Shown here piece by piece: positions 21,240 to 33,192 of a DNA stretch of 64,000 bases. Below the pieces are notes generated by a model. It ran no database searches. It was not told the DNA's origin and was given only the letters and a program-made list of their open reading frames with translations. Made by a program: the position numbers and the translations under genes. Position 1 is the stretch's first letter; the number at the start of each line of letters is the position of its first letter. Origin of the DNA: Symbiodinium microadriaticum (taxonomy: Eukaryota; Sar; Dinophyceae; Suessiales; Symbiodiniaceae); assembly GCA_001939145.1 (NCBI GenBank), contig LSRX01000677.1, positions 47,154-111,153 on the forward strand, written 5' to 3'.

Positions 21240-24200
21240 GAGGTGCAGGTGAGAAGGAGCAGAGGAAGAAGCAGAGAAGAACGGGCTTTTCAAGCCTGCA
21301 GCCTTGAAGGTTTTTTCAACGTGTTGAGAACCAGAGGCCGATCTAAGGATACATACTCAGTGCTGAAATCTGCAAGGGAGGACAGGGGGAAGAATCATAG
21401 CGAACACAGAGTCGAGAAGCGAAGGCACGTCGCCGCTGCACAGTCCAGCCATATCCAGCCCATGGCCCAAGGCCCAACTTTCAACGCTTCGACCCACCTT
21501 CATGTCCGTATGTCCGCAAATGTCCCGCGTCTCTTTCGCGATTGCCAGCTTGAACGGGTCTAAGGGCGGCGCCAGCCGCTGCGCATGGGGATGCCGGGGC
21601 CACATGGGATGCAGGCTTTCACCAAGATAGTATCAGTAACAGCAAGATGTGCTTTCGAATCTCGAGGTGTGACTTCTGCTTTGTCCAGCGGGAGCCTCCA
21701 TCACGCTACTGAGGCTGCCCCCAGCTGATTCAGATGACGCTTGCAAGAAGACTCCTGGCAGCAATGCCTACCCGCAACGCCAGTCGACCATTCTTCACCT
21801 TGTTAGCCTGCGAACAATGTGCATGTCATGACTCCGGGGGACTGTCGGTGCTTCGGTCGGGATGTTTGGAATTTGGGGGGTGCGCTGCATGGCAGTCGGC
21901 ATGAGTTTCCATCCTTCAGTCGGAGCAGACGAGGTCGCAGTCGTCAGCACAAGACGCTGCCATGATCGAAAAAGAGCGGGGCCGTTCTTCTGTTTGCTGT
22001 CTTTGGGCTGGGGGCCTGGGATTTCCTTTGGAAGTGCTTCGTGGGTTCGGGCCGAGGTTTTGCAATTCTCATTTTCGGTTGCGGGCTTCGGCTAGCACTA
22101 GGCATGTTGACTTCTCAGGAGAGTTCTCTGGATGCATCCGGAACAGAGCCGAACAGATCTTCAGTAGAGGCCTCAAAGCAGTTGGATCGTGACTACGACA
22201 AGGAGCCCCATACCCTGGTTCTCAGAAGACCTGACTGCAGAGGCAATTCCCGAAGCTTGGACTGCCTCCAATCTGCACAGCCACGCAGCTCAAGCTGTGG
22301 GCTGTAGCGATTATGTCATTTTCATGTCCGTGAACTTCACACATCCTCGATGCATCGGCCTCAGCGGGATGGCCTTCTGGCTTTGAATGTTTGCTTGCTG
22401 CGTGACAGGACAGGAGAGATGGTCTCGGTCTCGATGTCTGATGAATAGCATATTGTCTGGAGACACTCCTCAACGTGACGTAGGGTGTATGGCAATGGGA
22501 TGGTTCGTGGTGAGTGCACACTATGTCAATATTTATTTGGGGATCGAGCATGGTTCCCAACGCTGAAGTGCATGGCCTACGTCATCCTGCTTCACAACAT
22601 CACGTATCGTCACATTCCTCAATTTACACCTTAGTTTTCCATCGCATGGCAGTTTGAGTACTTGTGACATAGCCACAGCCACATCCTGCCTGCCCCTAGC
22701 CCTCGGCTCTGAGTCGAGGCTCCAGGTCTCTTTACCCAAAGACTCGTCCGCTGAGGAATCCAGTGCTGCTTGCAGCCACTTGTGTATGGATCGCACAAGC
22801 TGTTACCGAGCACCACCAGGCGGGCGGCAAAGGAGATCTCCGTAGCGACCGTGTCCATTTGGATTGTATCAGAAGCTTTGTCAAATCCTAGCCAGGCAAG
22901 AGCTAGATTAGCGATGAACGCCTCCGCTCTTCTTGGTCAGGTGTCCCTGCACGCGAGCATTGATGCACATGGAAACATGCAGAAGGACACACCGACTCGG
23001 TTTCTGCACTCGTCTTCGAGTTGAGCTTTGATCGCTAGCTCTCCCGGGTTCGAGGGCTTCTCCTTTCGTGCCGTGCAGCACTGAGTCTTCGGGAACCTTG
23101 ACTGTTTTCAGGAAAACTCTCGCATGATGCGACGAGAGGCATGGGCTGGGGCCTTCAATCGCTGCACAACTCGTGCGTGCCCTTTCTTGGTTGGAAAAGC
23201 CGTTGTTCGTGGAAACCCAGAGGGTCACTCCCCAGCCCTACCCTCGCATTTGAGGTTTGCTTGAAACCACCTGATCTACAGAACTAGTTTCGGCCTGCGA
23301 GGGGCGACTGCCTTGCCGCTATACACGTGAGAAGGGAGGGGAGGACATGGGAGGACGGCGAGAGTCGTCGAAGCTTCGTGAGTTTAGAGTCCCTGCTGAC
23401 TTGCACCTACTTGTGCTGCTCGGAAGCAGGCAAATGACAACCTCGTAGAGGATGCTGAACAAGACCAGGGAAGCGTCGAAACCCGCAGCACCTTGTTTGA
23501 CATCAATTGCTTGATGTTTCGGGGTTCAGGCTCGAAGCCACAGGCCTGCACCAGAGCTTGACGGAAATAAGCTCCAAGCTGGTGTGTGAGAGTTCCAGTC
23601 CCTCCGGCTGCGGAGCCAAGGTGATGAGGAAGAGGATGCGTCCATGGAGGACTGATGAAGGTTGCTAGGTCCCAGAGGAGGCGCTGCCGTACAAAGCGGA
23701 TCCGCTCTCATCTTCTGGAGCCTGGCCAAGCGCTTGTCCAACTCGGTTTGAATCACGCCTGGACGGCCGATAGAGAGGCCGAGCCAAGAAGCCTAGTTAA
23801 CCGAACTCACTTACAGCATCTTGCGGCGCTTTCCGCCTCACAAAGGCCCTGAAACGGACACGCCAGCACTCACGAGCTCTTGGAGAGGACGTGTTTGGGG
23901 ATGTCAGCGGTGACGATCTGGCGGAGAGCGAGGTCAATGCCACGTTTCCTTATTACAGGTGCCCGGGCAGATTTTCAGACTCGGGGGTCTGGTGGGTACT
24001 CGTATATCTGCTCTGATCTAGATCGAAAGGTTTCCGTCCAAGGCAGCTATGCCTTGTGATCGTTGTCCGACTTTGAAAGCAAGAGACATGTGAGTCAAGA
24101 TCATCGTGAGGATCGTGATGAGGATCAAGCAAGAGGGTCGGTTGTTATTAGAGCTCACACTGCTTTTCAGCCTACAGTATCCCCTACTTAAGCTCCTTGC

Positions 24201-24780
24201 AAACTTTCCTTGGTTCCGAAGCTTCCGAGTCTGAGGTTCACTCTCCTCGCCACACGCGAGCAGGGCTTCACGGGCGATCTTGCTGAGCCTGGGTCTCAGC
24301 AGTGTTGGCTCACAGTGAGCAGACGTCGGAGCCAGGCAACTTCGAGCAACCTGCTCAGTGCAGCTCTCACCTCCTTTAGCTAAGCTCTTCAAGCCTCACC
24401 ACATCGCCTTCTGCCACACAGCGGACACAGGTTCGCACTCTTCGATCCGAAAAATCAGCGGATCGACTTAACTCCTGGAGGAGCGCGTCTGTGTTGCTCG
24501 CAGCTTTGAGGGTGTGGAGCCGCGGGTCCTCTATCAGACCTTTTGTAGAAGGAGCCGGTGTCGGGTGGCCCCTGTCAGGACCGGCTGTTCTGAGCGCAAC
24601 GCTGGTAGATGTGGCTGGGCTTGGAGTCCTTAAGCCCACGCTGCCCTTTCCCTTCGAGCATCGAATCGATAGAAATTCTGGCCGTGGCTCTCGGCGGTCG
24701 CTTGAACCGTCCCTGTCTCAATGCGGTCGGGACCTGTGTCTTAAGTAAACCACGGCATCATGATGCATCATGCATCGTTA
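21240..24780. other. No confident gene
   Basis: Many short open frames occur on both strands with no motif or convincing splice structure. It probably holds introns of the gene that ends at 24893. Confidence 0.35.
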
Positions 24781-24782
24781 AG

Positions 24783-24893
24783 GACATGAACCAGACGATT
24801 ACCGGCAGCTGGGATCCCAAGTACGCTCTGGACGGCGACCTGCAGACCAAGTTGATGCTGCACGTGGGCTATTCGCCGCTTGTCGAAGTCTGA
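24783..24893 (+). CDS. Terminal exon of an unidentified protein
   Basis: After cgttaag the frame encodes 36 residues (MNQTITGSWDPKYALDGDLQ, then TKLMLHVGYSPLVEV) and a stop at 24891-24893. The residue mix looks like a folded domain edge. No family is recognised. Earlier exons should lie upstream. Confidence 0.45.
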   Translation, partial: DMNQTITGSWDPKYALDGDLQTKLMLHVGYSPLVEV

Positions 24894-25139
24894 GAGGCTC
24901 TTTTTTGATCTTCAGTGGTCTGCATGGCATGGCAAGTAAAGACCGGGCTGGTACTCCTAGTGGAGCGTCTAACTACTTGATGAGCAGAAATCCAGCATAA
25001 TATCTACCTTGCTCTCGTGCGTGACCTCATAAGCAACACTGCGCAGCCTTTGGATATTCAGTGCCCGTTTCTACTTTTTCTCAATACAGCATCAAAGAGT
25101 CTGCGTATGCAGCAACACCGTTGAAACCCATTCAGCCAC

Positions 25140-25240
25140 ATATCGTCAGGCCAACCCACCCAGCTATCTATCTACCTATCTGCCTGCTACCTACCTACCT
25201 CCCGCCTCCCCTCCCTCTCTCCCTCCCAACCACCGACCTA

Positions 25241-25274
<34 letters not shown>

Positions 25275-25612
25275 TATACATGCAAATCGATCTATCCATC
25301 TATCTTTCGATCAAACTATCTATCTATGTGTCTGTCGGTGTGTCGGTCGGTCGGTCGGGTCGGTCTGTCTGTCTGTCAGTCGGTCGGTCGGTCTGTCTGC
25401 CTGTCTGCCTGTCTGTCTCGCTCTCTTTTCCTTTTGTTCTCTCTCTCTCTCTCTCGCGCTCTCTCTCTCTCTCTCTCTCCCGCTCGCTCTGGCCAAGAGA
25501 TCAATCTATCAATCTACCCAGTCTGTCCAGCAATCCACCTATCTATCTATCTATCTATCTGTCTATCTATCTATCTATCTATCCAGCTATCCATATACCC
25601 ATCTGTCAATCC

Positions 25613-25643
<31 letters not shown>

Positions 25644-25881
25644 CACCTATCCAGCAATCTACCTACCTACCTACCTACCTATCTATCCATCTATCTATCT
25701 ATCTATCCAGCTATCCATATACCCATCTGTCAATCCACCAATCAATCAATCAATCCACCTATCCAGCAATCTACCCACCTACCTACCTACCTACCTACCT
25801 ATCTATCCATCTATCTATCTATCTATCCATCTATCTATCTATCTATCTACCTATGTATCTATCTATCTATCTATCTATCTG

Positions 25882-25913
<32 letters not shown>

Positions 25914-25965
25914 CATATCTGTTCCTCTACCCCTCTATCTTCTGTATCCATCTATGTATCTATCC
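25140..25965. repeat. CTAT/CTAC/CTGT/CAAT tetranucleotide microsatellite complex
   Basis: Long tracts of CTAT, CTAC, TCGG, CTGT, TC and CAAT repeats. A higher-order duplication is visible: the stretch ending ctatccatatacccatctgt recurs about 129 bases later (about 25585 and 25714), followed both times by CAAT and CTAC runs. The long open frames here are repeat artefacts. Confidence 0.9.
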
Positions 25966-25969
25966 GCCT

Positions 25970-26650
25970 GTGTTTTTATTCACCTGTGAGCGATCAGTAT
26001 GTGTGCACAAGTCACGCATCCATATCTGTCTATCGCTACAGAATCGATCTTGCGAGAAGCAGCCAGAAGGTTAGAGCTGCGCGTTCAGTATGGGGCCGCT
26101 TGGTTGAATTGATCTCGTCAAGCAACGATCAGTCTTGCGATCCTGGAATGGGGGCTCAGAACAGTGAGGAAGTTCAGGATTATAAGACGGCCGGAGCCTT
26201 CCGGCAACTGGATTCTCCGTGGCTTTCGTGAAGGTGACACTATGTGATACTAAGTTCAAGGGCTGTCCTTGATCCTCGGTCAGGTAGTCGTCGGCAGCGC
26301 CGGCTTTGTAACCTCGAATGCGGCCCCGGAAACTCGGCGAGAGTGCAAAAAGGAAGTTAATTTCTTTTCCCTCGACACGGAAAGGACTCGTGAGCATGCA
26401 AGCTCCAGTCGCGACATGCTTCTGCGAAGGAGCGGGATCCGGCATCGTTCAAAGTCCTCGGAAAGGCTTACTCGGGTCCATGGCAGCTTGGCAGTGTCGG
26501 CAATGTCTTACTGCTGTTCTGATGGTTCTGTTGGCTTGTGGAACGTCGACGGGATGGGGCGTGTAGATGTCACATCGGTGGCCTGATGCTGGAAGTGCAG
26601 ACCTCTGATTAAGCGGCCGTTAAGGCAGTGAGGCAGCGTTTGTTCTATTT
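25970..26650. other. No recognised gene
   Basis: Unique sequence between the microsatellite and the large repeat-protein gene. Short frames only. Nothing supportable. Confidence 0.4.
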
Positions 26651-26656
26651 TTTGTT

Positions 26657-29600
26657 TTGGGGGAGTCGGAGGGCCAGCTGATGCCAGTAAGGAAAGTCCT
26701 CGTGAGTCTGGTGGGCTTCGAAGCCCCACAAGACCGGGGAGTGATGGTTGGCCCTTTTCTGTGCAGTTCCATGGGTGGTCGCCAAGCCGCTCCGCCGCTG
26801 GATGGGCTGCCGAGCTGGAGGAAAGTCGACGGATGGTCGACCACTTCAACGACGGAGTCTGAAACGACCACATCACGCCCTCCAGAAACAACCTCGACAC
26901 TGCCGAAGACGACTCCCAAGCCTGAGCCGACAACAACGGAAGCTCCCGAGACTACAAAGGCACCTCCTGCAACCACCACCACGAAAAGCACAACTCCCGA
27001 GACGACAACAACATTACCCACCACGACGGCAAGACGCACTACGACGACAAGCCAAGCATCGACGACAACGACAACTGCATCAACCACGGAATCCACGACT
27101 ACCGTGCCCCCGACCACCACAGAGACAAAGACAAGCACCTCAACAACAACCACTGTGACAACTACCACCATCACAACTACGGTTTTGACTCCTCAGCTCG
27201 TTGGAAGCCAAGCAGCATCTGAGGCAAGAGCCACAGGCTTGCCCATCGACGAGCAGGCCGCAGCTGCAGCAAAGGCCGCTGTGGACTTCGCCAGGGAGCG
27301 GCAATACACTTTGCAGCAGCAACTTGAAGTCGCTGGTGCCGTGGCCGCGGCGGCCGTGGCGAGCAGCGGTGGGAGCACGGAGGAGCAAGCTGCCGCAGCA
27401 GGCATCGAGAGCGCCAAAGTTGGAAGTGGCGATGGCCAAAGCCTGGAGCAGCAGGCCTCTTTTGCGGGCCAGGCTGCAGCAGAAGTCGTCCAAAAAGCCC
27501 GCGGCTCAGTTGCCGCCCAAGCCGCGGCTGCAGGACAGGCTGCTGCGGCAGTCGCTCGAAGCCAAAACGAAGGCACCGAAAAGCAAGCTGCCCTGGCTGG
27601 CCAGGCAGCAGCAGATGCGGGCAGGTTGGCTGGCATGACTCCCGAGGAGCAAACTGCAGCGGCTGGCAGAGCATCGGCCCTGGCGGCAAAAGCAGAGGGC
27701 GCGTCTCCCACCGACGTCGGGTTGGACGCCGGCGAGGTGGCCGCCAAAGAAGCTGCAGAGTCAGGCGAGGGCGTTGGTGAGCAGATCCAAGCAGCATCAC
27801 AGGCCGCTGCGGAGGCAGCCAAGTTGGCAGGCGGATCGGCTTACGAGCAAGCTGCCAGTGCGGGCCTAGCTGCCGCAGAAGCTGCCAGAACACAGATCCC
27901 GGAGCTGCAAGCCGCAGCTGCAGGCAAGGCCGCTGCGGATGCCGCCAGGGCTGCAGGAATGTCAGGAGCTGAGCAAGCAAAGCTGGCGGGAGAGTTGGCC
28001 TTCAACGTGTCCGCTGTAGCCGGTTTGAAGTTGGAGAAGCAGATTTCGGCGGCTGGAACAGCTGCAGAGGAAGCTGCCAAAGCAGCCGGCATGACACCAG
28101 AGGAACAAGCCGCAGCCAAGAGTGCGGCGAGGGCTGCAGCAAATCCGACGGCCTCAGCTCAGACCTTGACCACCGCACCATCTGCAACTGTCACAAAAGC
28201 AGCAAGTCCATCCAAGAAATCTCCGCCAGCTGAACGAGATCCTTTGGATGCTGGCAAGGAGGCTGCGGAGCAGGCCCAGGCTGCTGGCAAACCCTTGCAG
28301 GAGCAGGCGGCGAAGGCAGGGGAGGCTGCCGCGACCCTTGCAAAGGACCAGCAGTATACTCCGGCCGAGCAAGTGGAGCTAGCTGGTCAGGCAGCGGCCG
28401 CAGCAGCGAAAATTGCTGGTGCATCCATGTCCAAGCAAGCAGAAGCTGCCGGCATGGCTGCATCGAAAGTCGCTGCTTCGGATGGGCAAAGCTTGGAGCA
28501 GCAGGCTCCAGCCGCTGGCCAAGCTGGGGCATCCGCTGCGAAGGCCAATGGCGCCTCGGCCTCTGGCCAAGCCGCGGCTGCTGGAGAGGCCGCTGCAGCA
28601 GTGGCACGAATGAACAACGAAGGGTCTGACAAGCAAGCAGAGCTGGCGGGGGACGCTGCTGCAGATATCGCGCAGACCTTGGGAATGACTTCAGAAGAAC
28701 AGACAGCTGCTGCAGGAAATGCGTCAGCCAGGGCCCTCAAAGCAGAGGGCGCGTCTCCCACAGATGTTGGGGTAGACGCCGGCGAGGTGGCTGCCAAAGA
28801 GGCTGCAGAGTCCGGCAAGGGCGTTGATGAGCAGATCCAGGCAGCATCACAGGCCGCTGCAGAGGCAGCCAAGTTGGCTGGCGGATCGGCTTACGAGCAA
28901 GCTGCCAGTGCTGGGGAAGCTGCCGCAGAAGCAGCCAGAACACAGATCCCGGAGCTGCAAGCCGCAGCTGCAGGCAAGGCCGCTGCGGATGCCGCCAGGG
29001 CTGCAGGAATGTCAGGAGCTAAGCAGGCAGTTCTGGCAGGAAAGTCAGCCTTCAAAGCAGCAGGTCTTGCTGGGATGACGTCAGACAAGCAGATCTTGTC
29101 AGCTGGGAAAGCTGCGGAAGAAGCTGCCAAAGCAGCTAATTTGACTGCGGCGCAGCAGGAATCAGCTAAGGCTGCGGCCATGGCGGCTGTTAGCCCCACC
29201 ACGTCAACACAGAAGCCGTCGACGACGCAGATGTCCACGACAAGCTTGACTACCGAGAGCACGACTACAGTGTCAAGAATTACTCCGGAGGATGCTGGCA
29301 AAGAAGCTGCCGCAGAAGCGAGCGCCTTGGACAAACCCATGGAGGAGCAGGCTGCTGCTGCTGCACGCGCCGCGGCAAGTGCTGCAAGTGACCTGCAATA
29401 CACTCCCCGAGAACAGGGCGAGGAGGCTGCCAAGGCCGCAGCGGCGGTTGCCAAAGCCAATGGGGCCTCCGTGGCCAAGCAGGCTGCAGTGGCAGGCGCG
29501 GCAACTGCCAAAGTGTCAAGCGATCAGGGCCAGGCGGTGGAGCAACAGGCCTCCGACGCCGGACAATCTGCGGCAGAAACTGCGAAGCTTGGAGGGGCGC

Positions 29601-31658
29601 AGGGCTACGAGCAGGCGGCAGCAGCAGGCCAGGCCGCCGCAGCAGCGGCCCANNNNNNNNNNNNNNNNNNNNNNNNNNNNNNNNNNNNNNNNNNNNNNNN
29701 NNNNNGGCGGCCGCTTCCGCCGCGAAGCTGGCGAACATGTCCGCGGAGGAGCAAGCCGAAGCTGCGGGGAACGCCTCGGCCATGGCTGCAAAATCCAATG
29801 GTGCAACTTCCGTGGAGGTCGGTGTGGACGCTGGGGAGGTGGCCGCCAAAGAGGCCAAGGAGGCCAAGGAGACGGTGGCGGAGCAGATCGAGGCAGCAGC
29901 CGAGGCAGCAGGCGATGCAGCCAAAGCCACAGGCGCTGAAACCGCTGAGCAGGCAGCAAGTGCCGGCCAGGCAGCGGCCGAAGCGGCCAAGGAGGCCAAT
30001 CAGATCCCAGAGCAACAGGCGGCCGCAGCCGGCAAAGCTGCGGCAGAAGTAGCGAAGGATGCCGGCATGTCCGTGGATGAGCAGGCCTTGGTCGCGGGCA
30101 CAGCGGCTCTGAATGCCTCCGCGGCAGCTGGCCTCAGCTACAAGGAGACTGAGAAGGTTACAGGATTCACGCATTGGCAGAAAGGCCCTTCAGATTCAGT
30201 TAGATTGCAAAACCATAGGCAATGCCAACATGCAGATGCGATGCAGGACAAGCTGCGAGCGGCCGGCAAAGCGGCTGCGGTTGCGGCCGAGGCGGCAGGT
30301 GCCAACGAGGAGAAGCAATCTGACTTGAAGGTCGAGGTTATCGCCGAGGCTCGTCGGACCGGAAGCCCAAAGTCTTAAAGTGCTTGAATGATTCTGGACT
30401 CTGGACGCCTTTTTGAGGCCGCTCGCTTGGTCTCGAAGTCGGCCGGAGGCTCCGCAAAGCAGCAGGCTCGACCCCTCGCAGAGGTTGAGGCCCGGGCCCC
30501 GACTCTTGTCTCCCTCTTGTCTGAGCAGGCCGCCAGCGCGGGAATGGCGGCGGCGGGCGCTGCCAAGGATCCGCAGTCGCTTTCTCAAAAATGTGGATCC
30601 GACCCCGTCCTTGAATCGACCTTTGGGTCCAGGTTTGGGCGGTTAAGGCAGACGCAAGCTCTCCCATAGTCGAATGCATCGAGCAACAGACGGCGGCCTT
30701 CTAAATCCCTAGTAAAGTCACGAAGCATGGTGTGCCAGGACCTGAATGTCAGCACCGTCCAGCAAGCGGCCATTGCCGGCAACCGGGCTGAGCAGGGTCT
30801 TGTAGACTGAGATGACTCTGTAGGTGTTGGATGTTCTAGCGCCCGCAGATGCAAGCGCCCACCACTCGCACTCGACATCTCATGCGACCTGATTGTTGTA
30901 GAACCAAGCATGGGTTCTTCAACGCTTGATAACGCCTGTGGCTTCTGAATGGTCCAGCGCCTATCCCAAAGCCTTGTGCGAAGCAGCCGGCCCAAATCTC
31001 ACACAGGCCCTAAAGTCCCAGGCAAAGCAGCAGCAGAGGCCGCGATGGCTGCCGGCGCTGCCATTGAGGAGGTGTCATGCCATAGCATCATCATCATCAT
31101 CACTATCATCCTCGGCAACATGGCAGTGACACTGTCTGTCTTAGCAAGAGCATGGCGATCGTCTCAAAGGGACTGGCTGGCTAGCCTCGCTAGTGCACAA
31201 GCATGTCTTGGGGACCTGTGACCCGATTGAACTGAAACTATAACTGCTGGTAGCACAACCGCTTCTTGCTCATGCTAGGCGAACCGGGATCCCCAAACCT
31301 AAGCTCTGACTCGACACGCTCTTGAGAGCCAGCTGCATGAAGGTCGGTTGGAGCTTTCGCTCTTGAGCATTGAATCAGAAAGAACCAAAGACGAAAAAGG
31401 CTTAAATCTTAGAGTCTTCGGCTTCGCAAATTCATAAGTTCCTCGTGGCAAGGAGTGTATGAGTAGAGATACGAACCCTTCGGCCACTCGCCGGAGGTAA
31501 TGAAGCTTCTTGCGCGTAATTAAGCTTGTTGCGCCAGGCAACCTTGATTTAACATACAATCCCTAAAGGCCCTAAAAGGCCCCCTAAAACCGCAGCACCG
31601 ATCCTGCTTTGTCGCGACCCCTTTCAAAGCAAAGCAAAGCAAGCTAGCAAGCAAGCAC

Positions 31659-31690
<32 letters not shown>

Positions 31691-33159
31691 ACACACAAAC
31701 AAGCAAGCAAGCTAACAAACAAGAAAGCCAACAAACAAGCAAGCCAACAAACAAGCAAGCAACCAAGCAAGCCAGCAATCAATCAATCAATCAAGCAAGC
31801 AAGCAAACAAGCACACAAACAGATGCATTGGCAGATGTAGATAGAGACAGGTACACAAACAAGACGCAACATTTCACATATTCGTACAAGTAACTAGGGA
31901 AGTACATAAGTAAGCAAGCAAATCAATGCGCATACATGCACATGCATGTATGGATGCATGGATGCGTGGATGCATGGATAGGTGGATGCATGGATGCATG
32001 GAGGGATGGAGGATGGAGGGAGGGATGGAGGGATGGAGGGATGGAGGGATGGAGGGATGGAGGGATGGAGGGATGGAGGGATGGAGGGATGGAGGGATGG
32101 AGGGATGGAGGGATGGATGGATGGATGGATGGATGGATGGATGGATGCACAGATGTATGAAGGTATAAATGAATATGTGTATGTAGTTGGGTATGTATGT
32201 AGTATCCTAGAACACGTAGAAAACTATTCAAATTCATTGCATGCCACTCTGCTTCAAGGTGGCTGCTTTTGCCGGCCGTGCAGCACAAAATGCCTCGGCA
32301 AGAGCCGGAGAAAGCAGCGATCGGCAGATCAAAGCAGCCGAGGACGTGGGATGTAGAGTGGCGGATGCGCAGCGCAGGCAGTGCAAGCAATGGACGGTTG
32401 CTGGGTCTTCATCTCGGTGATGTGGTCGCGAAGGGAGGAGATCTAGACACTTGAAACAGCCATGTTTGGGGCCTCTACGACGACAGTGAAAAACGCGGCG
32501 GTCCTTCAAATGGACCCATGCTTTTGCGGGGGAGCGAGGAAGAGAAAGAGAGTGGCACGGGATGCAACTCATGCGGGGTAGGCTCTCCAGGCCGTTCGAA
32601 CCGGACGTCGGTCTTTCAAATCGCACTGATCCATCCCAGCTTTCCCGATCCGAAGTCAGGGACGTCAATCTGGTCTGAGTCCCGACTTCTAACCGAGAGG
32701 CTAATGCTAAGGATGCAGAGATCCTAGCTTCGGGAGCATCTCCAGGATGCAGCGGTGGCGGGCTGCAAATCTGCTGGCGGCAAAGCCGCCGACGTTCGTG
32801 CAGCTCGAGAGGCTGCAGTGGCTGCCGCGAAGGCTCGGCTTTCTGCACAATAAGCAACATAACAGGACACCAACTACAACAAGGACGACGAAGACGACAA
32901 AGAGTGCGGTGGCGGCTACGACCACTACAACTGCTACGAATACAGAAGTTGTCACAACTGGAAGAGCAGTAAAGGAAGCAGCAACAGCAACACCAACCAA
33001 GACGCGACTAATATGAAGCAACCATCGCCAAGAAGGCAACGGCGAAGACGACGATGTTCGTGATCATGATGATGGCGGTCGTGGTGATCTGTTAACGATG
33101 AGGGGTGGTGAAGTTCGGACCAACGAGGACTATCCAGGAAACCGGTGATGATGATGATA

Positions 33160-33192
<33 letters not shown>

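Noticed and set aside
25140..25965. Spaced repeats that look CRISPR-like at first sight
   Set aside because: Units are microsatellite runs with no conserved repeat plus unique spacers, and the genome is eukaryotic.
25061..26231. Two 300-residue Ser/Tyr/Leu/Ile-rich frames
   Set aside because: Tetranucleotide microsatellite artefacts in two overlapping frames with no non-repeat domain.
27140..29999. Several 150-270-residue minus-strand frames opposite the Ala-rich gene
   Set aside because: Shadows of GC-rich Ala/Gln codons on the + strand; their Leu/Pro/Arg/Ala composition follows the complement.
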